This document shows, in pieces, positions 31,523 through 38,968 of a stretch of DNA of 38,968 bases. Location of the stretch: assembly GCA_934154805.1 (NCBI GenBank), contig CAKPGM010000015.1:1-38968 (forward strand), read 5' to 3'. The translations under genes and the position numbers were made by a program. The stretch comes from an uncultured Clostridia bacterium (GTDB taxonomy: Bacteria > Bacillota > Clostridia > TANB77 > CAG-508). A model generated the notes under the pieces. The model was given only the letters and a program-made list of their open reading frames with translations, did no database searches and was not told the origin of the DNA. The stretch's first letter is position 1, and every line of letters begins with the position of its first letter.

Positions 31523-32524
31523 TTAATTATTTATATACTTCGATATTTTTTCTGTAAAGTCGATCATATTAGATACAAGATCTATATCATACACTAAACA
31601 TTCTTTTATAGTTTGTCTTTTTTGTAGATCTTCAAATTGATTTACTCTAAAATTTAATAATAAGGTTGGATATCCAACTGTAAATCTTACTATTATATTC
31701 TTTCCTGTAATAGTAATATCATAAGTCCAATTGTATTTTTGTTTTATCTCTATTAGCTCTTGCATTACGTTAGTTGTTAGTAGTTTTAGCGCTCCGATCG
31801 GATCATCTGAATACACATCAAAATGTTGTTCAAATTCAAGTGAATCCATATGTATCTTTTCATTTGGACCACTATATCCCATTCTGCGTTTATCATCTCT
31901 ATCCGAAAATATTTTTATGTATCCATTCGTAATGTTCTCATTAAGTGTTCCAACTATAACCAGTCCTTCAAAAGTATATACTGTTTTTTCATCTTCTGAT
32001 CCTTCGTATTTTGTTACTACTTTTGCAAGCTCTATCTCTAAATTATCTCTTTTTGCTTTCATATATCCTTGTGTTTCGTAACTATTATATCCTTCTCTAA
32101 ACCCTGCTTTTTTATACACTGTAGAGGATATGCCTTTTTTGTCGTCTAATTCTTCCAAGTCGCAACCCATTTTTATCAAAGGTATTTCTACTTTTTCTCT
32201 ATACGCCTTCTTTTTAGATGGTTTCGAAGAAAATATTTTGACTAAAATTATTATTATAATAAAAGATACTACATATCCTATTACTATATGAATGGTTTTT
32301 ATGTTCCTAGCTAAATCCATCATTCTTCCAGTATTTTTACTCATTCTCCAAAATATTATCGCTATAGCTAAAATAAATATTACACATATTGCAGTCGCAC
32401 GCCTCATCTCTTGTTTAACAGTTCTGTTACCTCTGCATATATGATCTAACCATTCTTTTACATCAGGATTTTCATTAACTAACTCATCATATTTTTGTCT
32501 CAAAAACTCTTTTTTATCGCTCAC
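31523..32524 (-). CDS. DUF3137 domain membrane protein
   Basis: This 333-residue product has two transmembrane helices (about 42-60 and 78-98) with a cytosolic N-terminus. A large soluble domain follows: PLIKMGCDLEELDDKKGISS, TVYTFEGLVIVGTLN, DSLEFEQHFDVYSDDPIGAL, then IIVRFTVGYPTLLL. The F-G-L and F-x-x-x-F-x-V-Y-x-x-D patterns match DUF3137, whose genes usually accompany lemA, as here (24 nt upstream). The function of the pair is unknown; membrane-stress or envelope roles have been suggested for LemA relatives. Confidence 0.8.
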   Translation of the reverse strand: MSDKKEFLRQKYDELVNENPDVKEWLDHICRGNRTVKQEMRRATAICVIFILAIAIIFWRMSKNTGRMMDLARNIKTIHIVIGYVVSFIIIIILVKIFSSKPSKKKAYREKVEIPLIKMGCDLEELDDKKGISSTVYKKAGFREGYNSYETQGYMKAKRDNLEIELAKVVTKYEGSEDEKTVYTFEGLVIVGTLNENITNGYIKIFSDRDDKRRMGYSGPNEKIHMDSLEFEQHFDVYSDDPIGALKLLTTNVMQELIEIKQKYNWTYDITITGKNIIVRFTVGYPTLLLNFRVNQFEDLQKRQTIKECLVYDIDLVSNMIDFTEKISKYINN

Positions 32525-32548
32525 CTTAAATACTTCTCCTATTTAAAA

Positions 32549-33061
32549 TTATTTCTGCTCAAATTCAAATAATTCAGCTTCTACATGTCCAAAAAGATTT
32601 GCTATTATGTTATTAGGAAAAGTTTTTATTTCAGTGTTATATACTGTTACATTGCTATTATAAAATCTTCTTGCTGCCTGTAGTTCATCTTCCGTTTTCG
32701 CTAATTGTTTTTGTAAGTTTAAAAATTGTTCACTACTTTTAAGCTCTGGATATTGTTCAGCTTTAAGTACAATTTGATTACATTCTGAATTTAATTTTGC
32801 AGCTTCGTGCCAATCGTTAATATTTTTTTGTATATATTCGTTTCTTTGCTCTACAATTGCTTGTAATGTTTCCTGTTCATATTGCATATATGCCTTTACG
32901 CATTCTACTAAATTCGGAATTAAATCAAATCTTTGTTTTAGATATACATCTATCGTAGATTCTGCTTGTTTTACTTTATTTTTCAATTTAATAATCTTAT
33001 TGTTCTTTGTTATTATGAATACAATTATTATAAAAATTATTATTCCTACACAAATTTCCAT
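32549..33061 (-). CDS. LemA family protein
   Basis: This 170-residue protein has a single N-terminal helix (ICVGIIIFIIIVFIIT), then the helical LemA core. That core shows KQRFDLIPNLVECVKAYMQYE (family signature RxDLIPNLV) and AARRFYNSNVTVYNTEI, ending FGHVEAELFEFEQK. Length is a little below the usual 180-190. First gene of a two-gene operon with the DUF3137 protein; the promoter TTGACT-16-TATACT is upstream. Confidence 0.93.
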   Translation of the reverse strand: MEICVGIIIFIIIVFIITKNNKIIKLKNKVKQAESTIDVYLKQRFDLIPNLVECVKAYMQYEQETLQAIVEQRNEYIQKNINDWHEAAKLNSECNQIVLKAEQYPELKSSEQFLNLQKQLAKTEDELQAARRFYNSNVTVYNTEIKTFPNNIIANLFGHVEAELFEFEQK

Positions 33062-33093
33062 CTTCTTCTCCTATTGGCTATAAATACAGAAAT

Positions 33094-33121
33094 AGTATAT
33101 CATATCAGTATTAAAAGTCAA
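33094..33121 (-). promoter_or_regulatory. Promoter of the lemA operon
   Basis: On the minus strand, TTGACT (33116-33121), a 16-nt spacer and TATACT (33094-33099), just after the rplS terminator. Confidence 0.65.
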
Positions 33122-33138
33122 GTAATCGCAAAAAATAA

Positions 33139-33166
33139 ACGATTGATAATATTATATCAATCGTTA
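33139..33166 (-). terminator. Terminator of the ylxM-ffh-...-rplS operon
   Basis: AACGATTGATA (33139-33149) pairs with TATCAATCGTT (33156-33166). The minus strand continues TATTTTTTG. Confidence 0.85.
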
Positions 33167-33173
33167 TAATTTA

Positions 33174-33698
33174 TTATTCAGCCTTTGGAGCTTCTTCTTT
33201 TACTTCTTCAGCTTTAGCTTCTTCTACTGGAGCAACTGTTTCTTCAACTTTTGCTTCCTCAACTGGAGCTTCTACTGTTTCTGTAGCTTCTTCTTCAACT
33301 GCTGGTTCTTCTACTAGCTCTTCTTTTACATCGATATATTTAGATTCGATTTTAGCACCGATGTTTTCCTTTGTCTTAGCAGCTTTTCCAACTCTGTCTC
33401 TTAAATAGTATAATTTTGCTCTTCTTGCTTTACCAACTCTTACTACCTCTACTTTTTCTACTAATGGTGAGTGTACTAAGAATGTTTTTTCTACTCCTAC
33501 TCCGTAAGCAATTCTTCTTACAGTAAATGTGGCGTTTACACTTCCGCCTTGTTTTTTAATTATAATTCCTTCGAATACTTGAATTCTTTCTCTGTTTCCT
33601 TCCTTAATTCTTTGATGTACTCTTACTGTATCACCAACTTTAAGGTCTGGAATTCTGTTTTTCAATTGTTCGTGTTCTATTGATTTTATGATATCCAT
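33174..33698 (-). CDS. rplS: 50S ribosomal protein L19 with long acidic C-terminal extension
   Basis: Residues 1-118 are a normal L19 (IPDLKVGDTVRVHQRIKEGN, RIQVFEGIIIKKQGG, RAKLYYLRDRVGKAAK), a large-subunit protein at the subunit interface. Residues 119-174 add a Glu/Ala/Val/Pro-rich acidic tail with VEEA-type repeats. Bacterial L19 is normally about 115 residues, so about 56 residues are extra. The tail's frame is clean and ends at a normal terminator. Its role is unknown. Last gene of the SRP/ribosomal operon. Confidence 0.95.
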   Translation of the reverse strand: MDIIKSIEHEQLKNRIPDLKVGDTVRVHQRIKEGNRERIQVFEGIIIKKQGGSVNATFTVRRIAYGVGVEKTFLVHSPLVEKVEVVRVGKARRAKLYYLRDRVGKAAKTKENIGAKIESKYIDVKEELVEEPAVEEEATETVEAPVEEAKVEETVAPVEEAKAEEVKEEAPKAE

Positions 33699-33720
33699 CG
33701 ATATTCTCCTTTCTTAAATT

Positions 33721-34428
33721 TTACATTTCCTCTGAAATGATTTTTTTTGCTTTTTTTATTTCTTCTTCACTAAGAAGTTCTGGTCTTTTTGTGAATGTAT
33801 TTACAAGTGAACTGTTCTTTCTCCATTCATCTATATTCTTGTGGTTTCCTGAAGTTAGGACTTCTGGTACTCTTATTCCTAAGAATTCTTCCGGTCTTGT
33901 ATATTGGCTATATTCCAAAGTTCCTTTTGAAAAGCTTTCTTCTTTTACCGAATCTTCGCTTAGCACTCCTTCTACATATCTACTAACAGAATCTATAAGT
34001 ACCATTGCCGGAAGCTCTCCTCCTGTTAGCACATAATCTCCAATTGAGATTTCCTCATCTACAATCTCGTCTAGTACTCTTTGGTCTATTCCTTCATAAT
34101 GTCCACATAAAAGAATTAGATGTTCTTGTTTTGATAGTTCCTGTACTTTTGCTTGGTTCAATGTTTTTCCTTGTGGAGATAGATATATGACTTTTGCTTT
34201 TTCATCTTGTACTGATTTATAAGCATCATATACAACATCTGCTCTTACTACCATTCCTGCTCCTCCACCGTATGGAGTATCATCAACTTTCTTGTGCTTG
34301 TCTTTTGAAAAATCCCTTATATTAATTAGATTAATGTTTATAAGATTTTTACTTTCAGCTCTTTGTATGATACTGTGTTTTAGTGGCTCAAACATTTCTG
34401 GAAAAAGTGTTAGTATATCAAATTTCAT
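33721..34428 (-). CDS. trmD: tRNA (guanine37-N1) methyltransferase
   Basis: This 235-residue SPOUT enzyme makes m1G37, which prevents frameshifts. The N-terminus is FDILTLFPEMFEPLKHSII, with DTPYGGGAGMV and the knot region HYEGIDQRV...ISIGDYVLTGGELPA. Intact and of usual length. It lies between rimM and rplS as expected. Confidence 0.97.
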   Translation of the reverse strand: MKFDILTLFPEMFEPLKHSIIQRAESKNLININLINIRDFSKDKHKKVDDTPYGGGAGMVVRADVVYDAYKSVQDEKAKVIYLSPQGKTLNQAKVQELSKQEHLILLCGHYEGIDQRVLDEIVDEEISIGDYVLTGGELPAMVLIDSVSRYVEGVLSEDSVKEESFSKGTLEYSQYTRPEEFLGIRVPEVLTSGNHKNIDEWRKNSSLVNTFTKRPELLSEEEIKKAKKIISEEM

Positions 34429-34437
34429 ATTTTTCTC

Positions 34438-34947
34438 CTAATCTACTAAGCCTTTAATTAGATGCACTATTATTTTTTGATTTTCTAAATCAACTTCTTT
34501 TAATACATCTTTAATGGCTGGTAACAAGATTTGTTTTCCTAGCTCATCTTTTACTACATATATATCGCTACTTCCAGCATTGTATATGTCATCAACTTTT
34601 CCAAGCAATTTTCCTTCGTCTGTATATACATCTAGTCCTAGTAAGTCAACTATAAAATATGTATCTTTTGGAAGCTTTTTAGCATCTTTTCTGTCTATTT
34701 TTAAATAGCAGTTTCTTAGCTTTTCTGCTTCTTCAACAGTTTCAATTCCTTTTAATTTTAGAATTACCATATTCTTCTTGTAATTGACTTGCTCTATTTG
34801 GAATAATTTTAATTCATTTTTCTTTTCTACATATATTTCTTTTAATTCGTCAAATCTTGTTATATCATCTGTAAAAGGAACTATCTTTACTTGCCCTTTT
34901 ATTCCAAATGTATTTACAATTTGACCAATCTCTAAATATTTTTCCAT
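34438..34947 (-). CDS. rimM: Ribosome maturation factor RimM
   Basis: This 169-residue assembly factor for the 30S head binds S19. The start EKYLEIGQIVNTFGIKGQVK is the family signature. The PRC-barrel C-terminal half has DLLGLDVYTDEGKLLGKVDD and KQILLPAIKDVL. It begins 3 nt after khpA and ends 9 nt before trmD. Confidence 0.96.
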   Translation of the reverse strand: MEKYLEIGQIVNTFGIKGQVKIVPFTDDITRFDELKEIYVEKKNELKLFQIEQVNYKKNMVILKLKGIETVEEAEKLRNCYLKIDRKDAKKLPKDTYFIVDLLGLDVYTDEGKLLGKVDDIYNAGSSDIYVVKDELGKQILLPAIKDVLKEVDLENQKIIVHLIKGLVD

Positions 34948-34950
34948 TTT

Positions 34951-35181
34951 TTATTCCTCGAATATAATTCCAACCTTTGTTTGTTCTTTAGCTGTAATTG
35001 CTTTCATAACTGTTCTGATTGCTTTTGCAATTCTTCCTTGTTTTCCAATTACTTTTCCCATATCTTCTGATGCAACTTTAACTTTTAAAAGAGTTCCTCT
35101 TTCATCGTCTACTCTAGTTACTTCAACTTGATCTTTGTTGTCTACAAGGTTTTCTATTATTGTTTTTAAAATTTCTTCCAT
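34951..35181 (-). CDS. khpA: KH-domain RNA-binding protein KhpA (YlqC)
   Basis: This 76-residue single KH domain has the GxxG loop in GKVIGKQGRIAKAIRTVMKA. With KhpB it binds many RNAs in Firmicutes and affects cell-wall growth and division. It lies between rpsP and rimM, its standard position. Confidence 0.95.
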   Translation of the reverse strand: MEEILKTIIENLVDNKDQVEVTRVDDERGTLLKVKVASEDMGKVIGKQGRIAKAIRTVMKAITAKEQTKVGIIFEE

Positions 35182-35214
35182 TTGTTTTTTGTCCTTCCTG
35201 AATTGTAATATTAA

Positions 35215-35448
35215 TTATTTTGCTTTTTCTATTAAAGCTTTAACTGTATCTGTTGGTTTTGCACCATTTTTAATCCATTTTTCTACTTTCTCTTTGTCTA
35301 ATTTGATTGTAGCTGGATTTGTCATTGGATCGTATGATCCTATTTGCTCTACTATTCTTCCATCTCTTGGGCTTCTTGAATCAGCTACTACAATGTGATA
35401 GTATGGAGCTTTTTTTGCACCTGCTCTTTGTAATCTAATTTTTACCAT
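35215..35448 (-). CDS. rpsP: 30S ribosomal protein S16
   Basis: This 77-residue protein is needed for 30S assembly. MVKIRLQRAGAKKAPYYHIV and RSPRDGRIVEQIGSYDPM are the conserved S16 signature. It follows ffh after a 74-nt AT-rich gap containing a small CTACTA/TAGTAG hairpin (35493-35508). Confidence 0.97.
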   Translation of the reverse strand: MVKIRLQRAGAKKAPYYHIVVADSRSPRDGRIVEQIGSYDPMTNPATIKLDKEKVEKWIKNGAKPTDTVKALIEKAK

Positions 35449-35522
35449 TTAATTCACCTCCGCAAAATTATACTATTTATTTTATATATTTTTCTACTAG
35501 TTTTAGTAGTAAATATTAAAAA

Positions 35523-36890
35523 CTATTTTATTGAATCTTGAAGCTTTTTCAATTCTTTTGGATCCATATTTTTCATCTGACCCATCATCTTTCTCATTGA
35601 CTTGCTATCTTTCATTTGCTTCATCATTTTCTGTGTCATTTCAAAAGATTTCATGAATTTGTTTATTTCTTGTACGGAAGTTCCACTTCCTTTTGCAATA
35701 CGTAATCTTCTTTGTCCATTTAATATTCTAGGATTTTTTCTTTCCTTTGCTGTCATTGAACAAATTATAGCTTCGATTCTTGTAAATTCTTTATCATCAA
35801 CTTTTAAATCTTTTATGTTTGCCATTCCTGGCACTAATTTAAGTAGTGATGAGAAAGAACCCATTTTCTTAACCTGTCTTAGTTGAGCTAGATAATCGTC
35901 TAAGTCGAATTCTTTTTTAGCTAATTGTTTTGAAAGCTTTTCTGCTTCTTCTTGGTCAAACGACTCTTCTGCCTTTTCTATTATTGATAGAACATCGCCC
36001 ATTCCTAAGATTCTTGATGCCATTCTTTCTGGATAAAATACTTCTAGTTCACTTAGTTTTTCTCCAACACCTGCAAATTTGATTGGCTTTCCTGTTACTT
36101 TCTTTACTGATAATGCTGCACCACCACGGGTATCACCATCTAACTTTGTTAAAATAACACCATCAATTCCAAGTGCATCATTAAATCCTGTCGCTACATT
36201 TACAGCTTCTTGACCTGTCATCGCATCTACTACTAATAGTATTTCATGTGGATGAACATTTGCCTTTACATTTTTCAACTCATTCATAAGTTCTTCATCT
36301 ATTTGAAGTCGACCTGCTGTATCTAGTATGATAACATCATTTAATTTACTCATTGCAATACTTAACGCTTGTTTTGCTATATGAACAACATCTTTTGAAT
36401 TTTCATTTGCAAATACTGGTATGTTTAATTGTGAACCTACAATTTGAAGTTGTTTTATAGCTGCTGGTCTATAAACATCACACGCTACTAATAATGGTTT
36501 CTTGCCTTGTTTTCTTAGTAGATTTGCAAGTTTTCCTGCTGTTGTTGTTTTACCAGAACCTTGAAGTCCTACAAGCATTATTATTGTTGGTGGGTTTGGA
36601 CTAAAATTTATTGAACTTTGTGTTCCTCCAAGTAATTCTACTAACTCGTCTTTTACTATTTTTATAACTTGTTGTCCAGGAGTTAAAGATTTTAAAACAT
36701 CTTGACCTAAGGCTTTTTCTTGTATTGATGCTACAAATTCCTTTACTATTTTATAGTTAACATCTGCTTCTAGAAGTGCAAGCTTTACCTCTCTTAGCAT
36801 TTCTTTTAAATCAGATTCGGTAATCCTTGTTTTTCCTCTTAGTTTTTTAGTAAATTCTTGTAGTTTAGAAGATAATCCTTCAAAAGCCAT
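35523..36890 (-). CDS. ffh: Signal recognition particle protein Ffh
   Basis: This 455-residue SRP54 GTPase binds signal peptides and SRP RNA. The N domain is followed by the G domain with GLQGSGKTTTAGKLA, DVYRPAA, DTAGRLQ and TKLDGDTRGG. The Met-rich M domain is at about 300-445 (MKSFEMTQKMMKQM), with the RNA-binding RIAKGSGTSVQE. AAGGAGG precedes ATG 36890. It is co-transcribed with ylxM. Confidence 0.97.
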   Translation of the reverse strand: MAFEGLSSKLQEFTKKLRGKTRITESDLKEMLREVKLALLEADVNYKIVKEFVASIQEKALGQDVLKSLTPGQQVIKIVKDELVELLGGTQSSINFSPNPPTIIMLVGLQGSGKTTTAGKLANLLRKQGKKPLLVACDVYRPAAIKQLQIVGSQLNIPVFANENSKDVVHIAKQALSIAMSKLNDVIILDTAGRLQIDEELMNELKNVKANVHPHEILLVVDAMTGQEAVNVATGFNDALGIDGVILTKLDGDTRGGAALSVKKVTGKPIKFAGVGEKLSELEVFYPERMASRILGMGDVLSIIEKAEESFDQEEAEKLSKQLAKKEFDLDDYLAQLRQVKKMGSFSSLLKLVPGMANIKDLKVDDKEFTRIEAIICSMTAKERKNPRILNGQRRLRIAKGSGTSVQEINKFMKSFEMTQKMMKQMKDSKSMRKMMGQMKNMDPKELKKLQDSIK

Positions 36891-36910
36891 ATTAAAACCT
36901 CCTTATTTTC

Positions 36911-37261
36911 TTATGCGTTCAAACTTATTAATTCTTTTCTTACGCTATTTAAAATCTTTTCTATTTTTTTGTCTGATGAACTGTCTGTAATTTTACTTAG
37001 CTCTGAAAGAATTGTTTGGATTTGTTTTTCTTGGTTTATTGTCTTTTTCATAATCCCTAGCTTTCGTTCATATTCCAAAAGCCTTTTTTCTCCCTTCTTA
37101 ACAATGTCATTTACTGCTTGCCTTGTAATTTTATTGTTTTCAGCTATTTCTGTTAGTGATAAGTCGCAATTAGCAAAGTCATTTAATACGTTTTGTTGTC
37201 TTTTTGTTAAAAGATTTCCATATATTTCGTATAACATTCCTATCTCGACTTTTTTCTCCAT
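36911..37261 (-). CDS. ylxM: YlxM/p13-like helix-turn-helix protein
   Basis: This 116-residue protein is usually encoded just before ffh and is thought to modulate SRP. LLTKRQQNVLNDFANCDLSL and EIAENNKITRQAVNDIVKKG form a sigma-region-4-like helix-turn-helix. The C-terminal half is charged and helical. First gene of the operon, with a consensus TTGACA -35. Confidence 0.95.
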   Translation of the reverse strand: MEKKVEIGMLYEIYGNLLTKRQQNVLNDFANCDLSLTEIAENNKITRQAVNDIVKKGEKRLLEYERKLGIMKKTINQEKQIQTILSELSKITDSSSDKKIEKILNSVRKELISLNA

Positions 37262-37322
37262 ACTGTCGCTTCCTTTCTTACAAGGTAATATAAATTATTT
37301 GTTAGTTTTGTAATGCTAATAT

Positions 37323-37351
37323 ACTTTACAACATTTTTATTGATTTGTCAA
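37323..37351 (-). promoter_or_regulatory. Promoter of the ylxM-ffh-rpsP-...-rplS operon
   Basis: On the minus strand, consensus TTGACA (37346-37351), a 17-nt spacer and TAAAGT (37323-37328). Confidence 0.65.
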
Positions 37352-37413
37352 GTGTTTTTGCTTTATTTGTTAAAAATTCATATAATTTTTCAATAGTTTA
37401 GGTTATATTTTAT

Positions 37414-37436
37414 TTAGTTCGGTGTGAGCGAACTAA
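37414..37436. other. Isolated hairpin TTAGTTCG/CGAACTAA
   Basis: A perfect 8-bp stem (37414-37421 with 37429-37436) has loop GTGTGAG and no T-run on either strand. It lies between the ylxM promoter and the terminator of the next gene. Role unknown. Apart from these three elements I see nothing in 37262-37568. Confidence 0.4.
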
Positions 37437-37503
37437 TGCAGTATTGTTTTTAGTCTATAAGGTTCTTTTCTCTTATCAATTCTTTATAATAATGTAAAAA
37501 AGA

Positions 37504-37551
37504 AAAAGGATAGCTTAAACTTACTTCTCAGTAGTTTATTGCTTTCCTTTT
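37504..37551 (-). terminator. Terminator of the second pilin-like gene
   Basis: AAAAGGA (37504-37510) pairs with TCCTTTT (37545-37551), with further pairs inside. The minus strand continues TTTTTCTTTTTT. Confidence 0.7.
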
Positions 37552-37568
37552 CTATTTGTTATTATTTA

Positions 37569-38843
37569 CTATTCGTCTTCAGCACCTACTTTTGCATTGC
37601 CAGCATAATATACTCCATCTTTTTCTATTATGAATTTTTGTTCTGGATTAGAATATTCACCTTTATCAAAATTTTCTAAATTATCACGTAGATAGTCATA
37701 TATGTAATCTCCAATAATATAACTATAACCATTCACCTTAGATATTTCTGAACTTATGTCTATCATTTGATTGTTGTACATTATATATGCTGTGGTAAAT
37801 GTTTGAAGTGTATTTGTTTCTTTATCTCTTAAAGCCACACACCACGATGATCCCCTGTGAGCAAGCTTTATTGGTTGTCTTGTTGCTAATTTTGTTATCA
37901 TGTTTGCTGTTTTATCACTAATATCTGATTCTTTTATGCTAGTAACATAATATTTAGCATTTTCTTCTATATTGGTTACTTCTATTGTTTTAGTATATGT
38001 TTTGCCTGTTACTATGTCTTGTATTTTAAATGTATATGCGCCGTTTACTATGGCCACATACGTGTTTGATGCTTCATTATCTGGGTTTGTTACGGTGTAG
38101 CCCTCTATCATTTTAGTATATTTATTATAATAAAATTCTTCCAGCATCTCTCTTACACCTTCATCTATCCCTCCAAATTGTTCGCACCAAGCCCAAAAGG
38201 CCTCTTCTGTTGCTTCCGGAATTGATCCGTTTTTTTGTAAAAAGTTTAATAAATCTTGAAACGTTTTGCAATTTGCTGATGGTTCTTCTTCATTAACACT
38301 CTTTATACATGTAACTCTAATTATTTCTTTCTTTTGGTTTTCGCTTAGCGAATTTATCAAGTCATTAAGTTCTTCTTTTTTGATTGTTGGTATTGTAATT
38401 CCTTCAACCGATTCAACTTTTAATATAACTGCTCCTGATTTTTCTGTTGCTGGTGTTTTACTAATATTTATTCTTACATTTCCATATTCTATTTGCTTTA
38501 ATATACTTCCATCCTTTCTTGTTATAGTTATTATTTCATTTTCTCTATCTATTTCTTCTTCATTTAAAAGCTTTCTTGAAAGTAGACTTTGTAATACAGA
38601 ATTCGCATTTTCTATGCTCCCACCTGTTTCTGATTTTATAAGATTATTTAGTTTCCATAGTCTCATTTCATCTTCTACCTGTGATGCCCTTGTTGCTAAT
38701 CTAGCTTCTTTAGATTTTTCTATAATTCCATTATTATCTAATATTAGATTTATGCTCACTCCCGCCAATATTAAAAGTACCACAATTGTTACTACTAGTG
38801 CAATTAATGTTATTCCTTTGTTTATTTCAAAAATATTTTTCAT
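37569..38843 (-). CDS. Surface protein with pilin-like N-terminus, unknown C-terminal domain
   Basis: In this 424-residue product, NKGITLIALVVTIVVLLILA (about 8-27) is again a prepilin-type segment with Ala at mature position 5 instead of Glu. LDNNGIIEKSKEA is the usual start of the alpha-1 tail in this group and resembles SDNGILKETKSA in the protein at 535-2352. The rest (about 90-424) was not recognised. It contains EAFWAWCEQFGGIDEGVREM, an Ig/FN3-like stretch (GAYTFKIQDIVTGKTYTKTI) and LAHRGSSWCVALRDKET. GGAAG lies 9 nt before ATG 38843. Own promoter and terminator. Probably exported and anchored by its uncut N-terminal helix or assembled after prepilin peptidase cleavage. Confidence 0.8.
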   Translation of the reverse strand: MKNIFEINKGITLIALVVTIVVLLILAGVSINLILDNNGIIEKSKEARLATRASQVEDEMRLWKLNNLIKSETGGSIENANSVLQSLLSRKLLNEEEIDRENEIITITRKDGSILKQIEYGNVRINISKTPATEKSGAVILKVESVEGITIPTIKKEELNDLINSLSENQKKEIIRVTCIKSVNEEEPSANCKTFQDLLNFLQKNGSIPEATEEAFWAWCEQFGGIDEGVREMLEEFYYNKYTKMIEGYTVTNPDNEASNTYVAIVNGAYTFKIQDIVTGKTYTKTIEVTNIEENAKYYVTSIKESDISDKTANMITKLATRQPIKLAHRGSSWCVALRDKETNTLQTFTTAYIMYNNQMIDISSEISKVNGYSYIIGDYIYDYLRDNLENFDKGEYSNPEQKFIIEKDGVYYAGNAKVGAEDE

Positions 38844-38872
38844 TCTATTATTCTTCCTTTCTTTAGTATATT

Positions 38873-38943
38873 TTTATTAAATATATTAATTTAATTAAAT
38901 CTAACTATCTTTATGTATAGCATAACTGTAAGGAAAAAGTCAA
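38873..38943 (-). promoter_or_regulatory. Promoter and AT-palindromic leader of the second pilin-like gene
   Basis: On the minus strand, TTGACT (38938-38943), an 18-nt spacer and TATACA (38914-38919), then a near-palindromic AT-only block (38873-38899). The promoter holds the 17-nt sequence shared with 2549-2565. Confidence 0.7.
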
Positions 38944-38968
38944 TAGCTTAAAACGAAAAAGTATAGAT

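Noticed and set aside
33699..33720. L19 leader regulatory RNA
   Set aside because: Only 22 nt separate trmD and rplS, too short for a leader structure.

Overview
This is an AT-rich chromosomal segment from a low-G+C, endospore-forming member of the Clostridia (Bacillota). The evidence is the sporulation set spoIIAA-spoIIAB-sigF-spoIID-spoIIQ, the Firmicute-type ylxM-ffh-rpsP-khpA-rimM-trmD-rplS operon, strong AAGGAGG ribosome binding sites and sigma-A promoters. The surface proteins with an atypical pilin-like N-terminus (KGITLIALVVT) suggest one of the poorly cultured, often gut-associated clostridial lineages; that placement is inference. Almost all genes lie on the minus strand. No rRNA, tRNA, CRISPR array or intact insertion sequence was seen.

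Positions 1-12500 are accessory and surface-related. They hold the 5' part of an Rpn/PD-(D/E)XK transposase-like gene cut by the window edge, a GLUG-repeat protein with a pilin-like N-terminus, two small membrane-anchored proteins, and a three-gene sortase operon. That operon encodes an LPVTF-tailed surface protein, a sortase and a 1653-residue DUF11/Cna-B/VWA protein. Two lone plus-strand genes of unknown function (118 and 61 codons) and an HENIH-containing metallopeptidase-like gene follow.

Positions 12500-24700 hold rny (RNase Y), an MFS transporter, the compact sporulation block, and a cell-division/cell-wall block: ftsE-ftsX, two tandem coiled-coil M23 peptidases and a ctpA-type S41 protease. 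In the sporulation block SpoIIAA/SpoIIAB control sigma F. SpoIID and SpoIIQ are the engulfment peptidoglycan enzymes, and a candidate sigma-F promoter lies before spoIIQ. FtsEX probably gates one or both M23 hydrolases in the manner of PcsB/CwlO.

Positions 24700-37300 are housekeeping. fmt, def, priA, a cytidylate-kinase-like gene and rpoZ form one group. priA is split by a +1 frameshift inside its Walker A motif. Next come a membrane protein with a Lys/Thr-rich, histone-H1-like N-terminus, rsmE, a DUF3137/LemA pair, and the SRP/ribosomal operon, in which L19 carries a long acidic tail.

Positions 37300-38968 hold a second pilin-like surface protein. Its promoter and palindromic leader are related to sequences upstream of the first one, and an orphan copy of the same element lies at 2539-2609 on the opposite strand, where it could drive a short RNA ending at a terminator.
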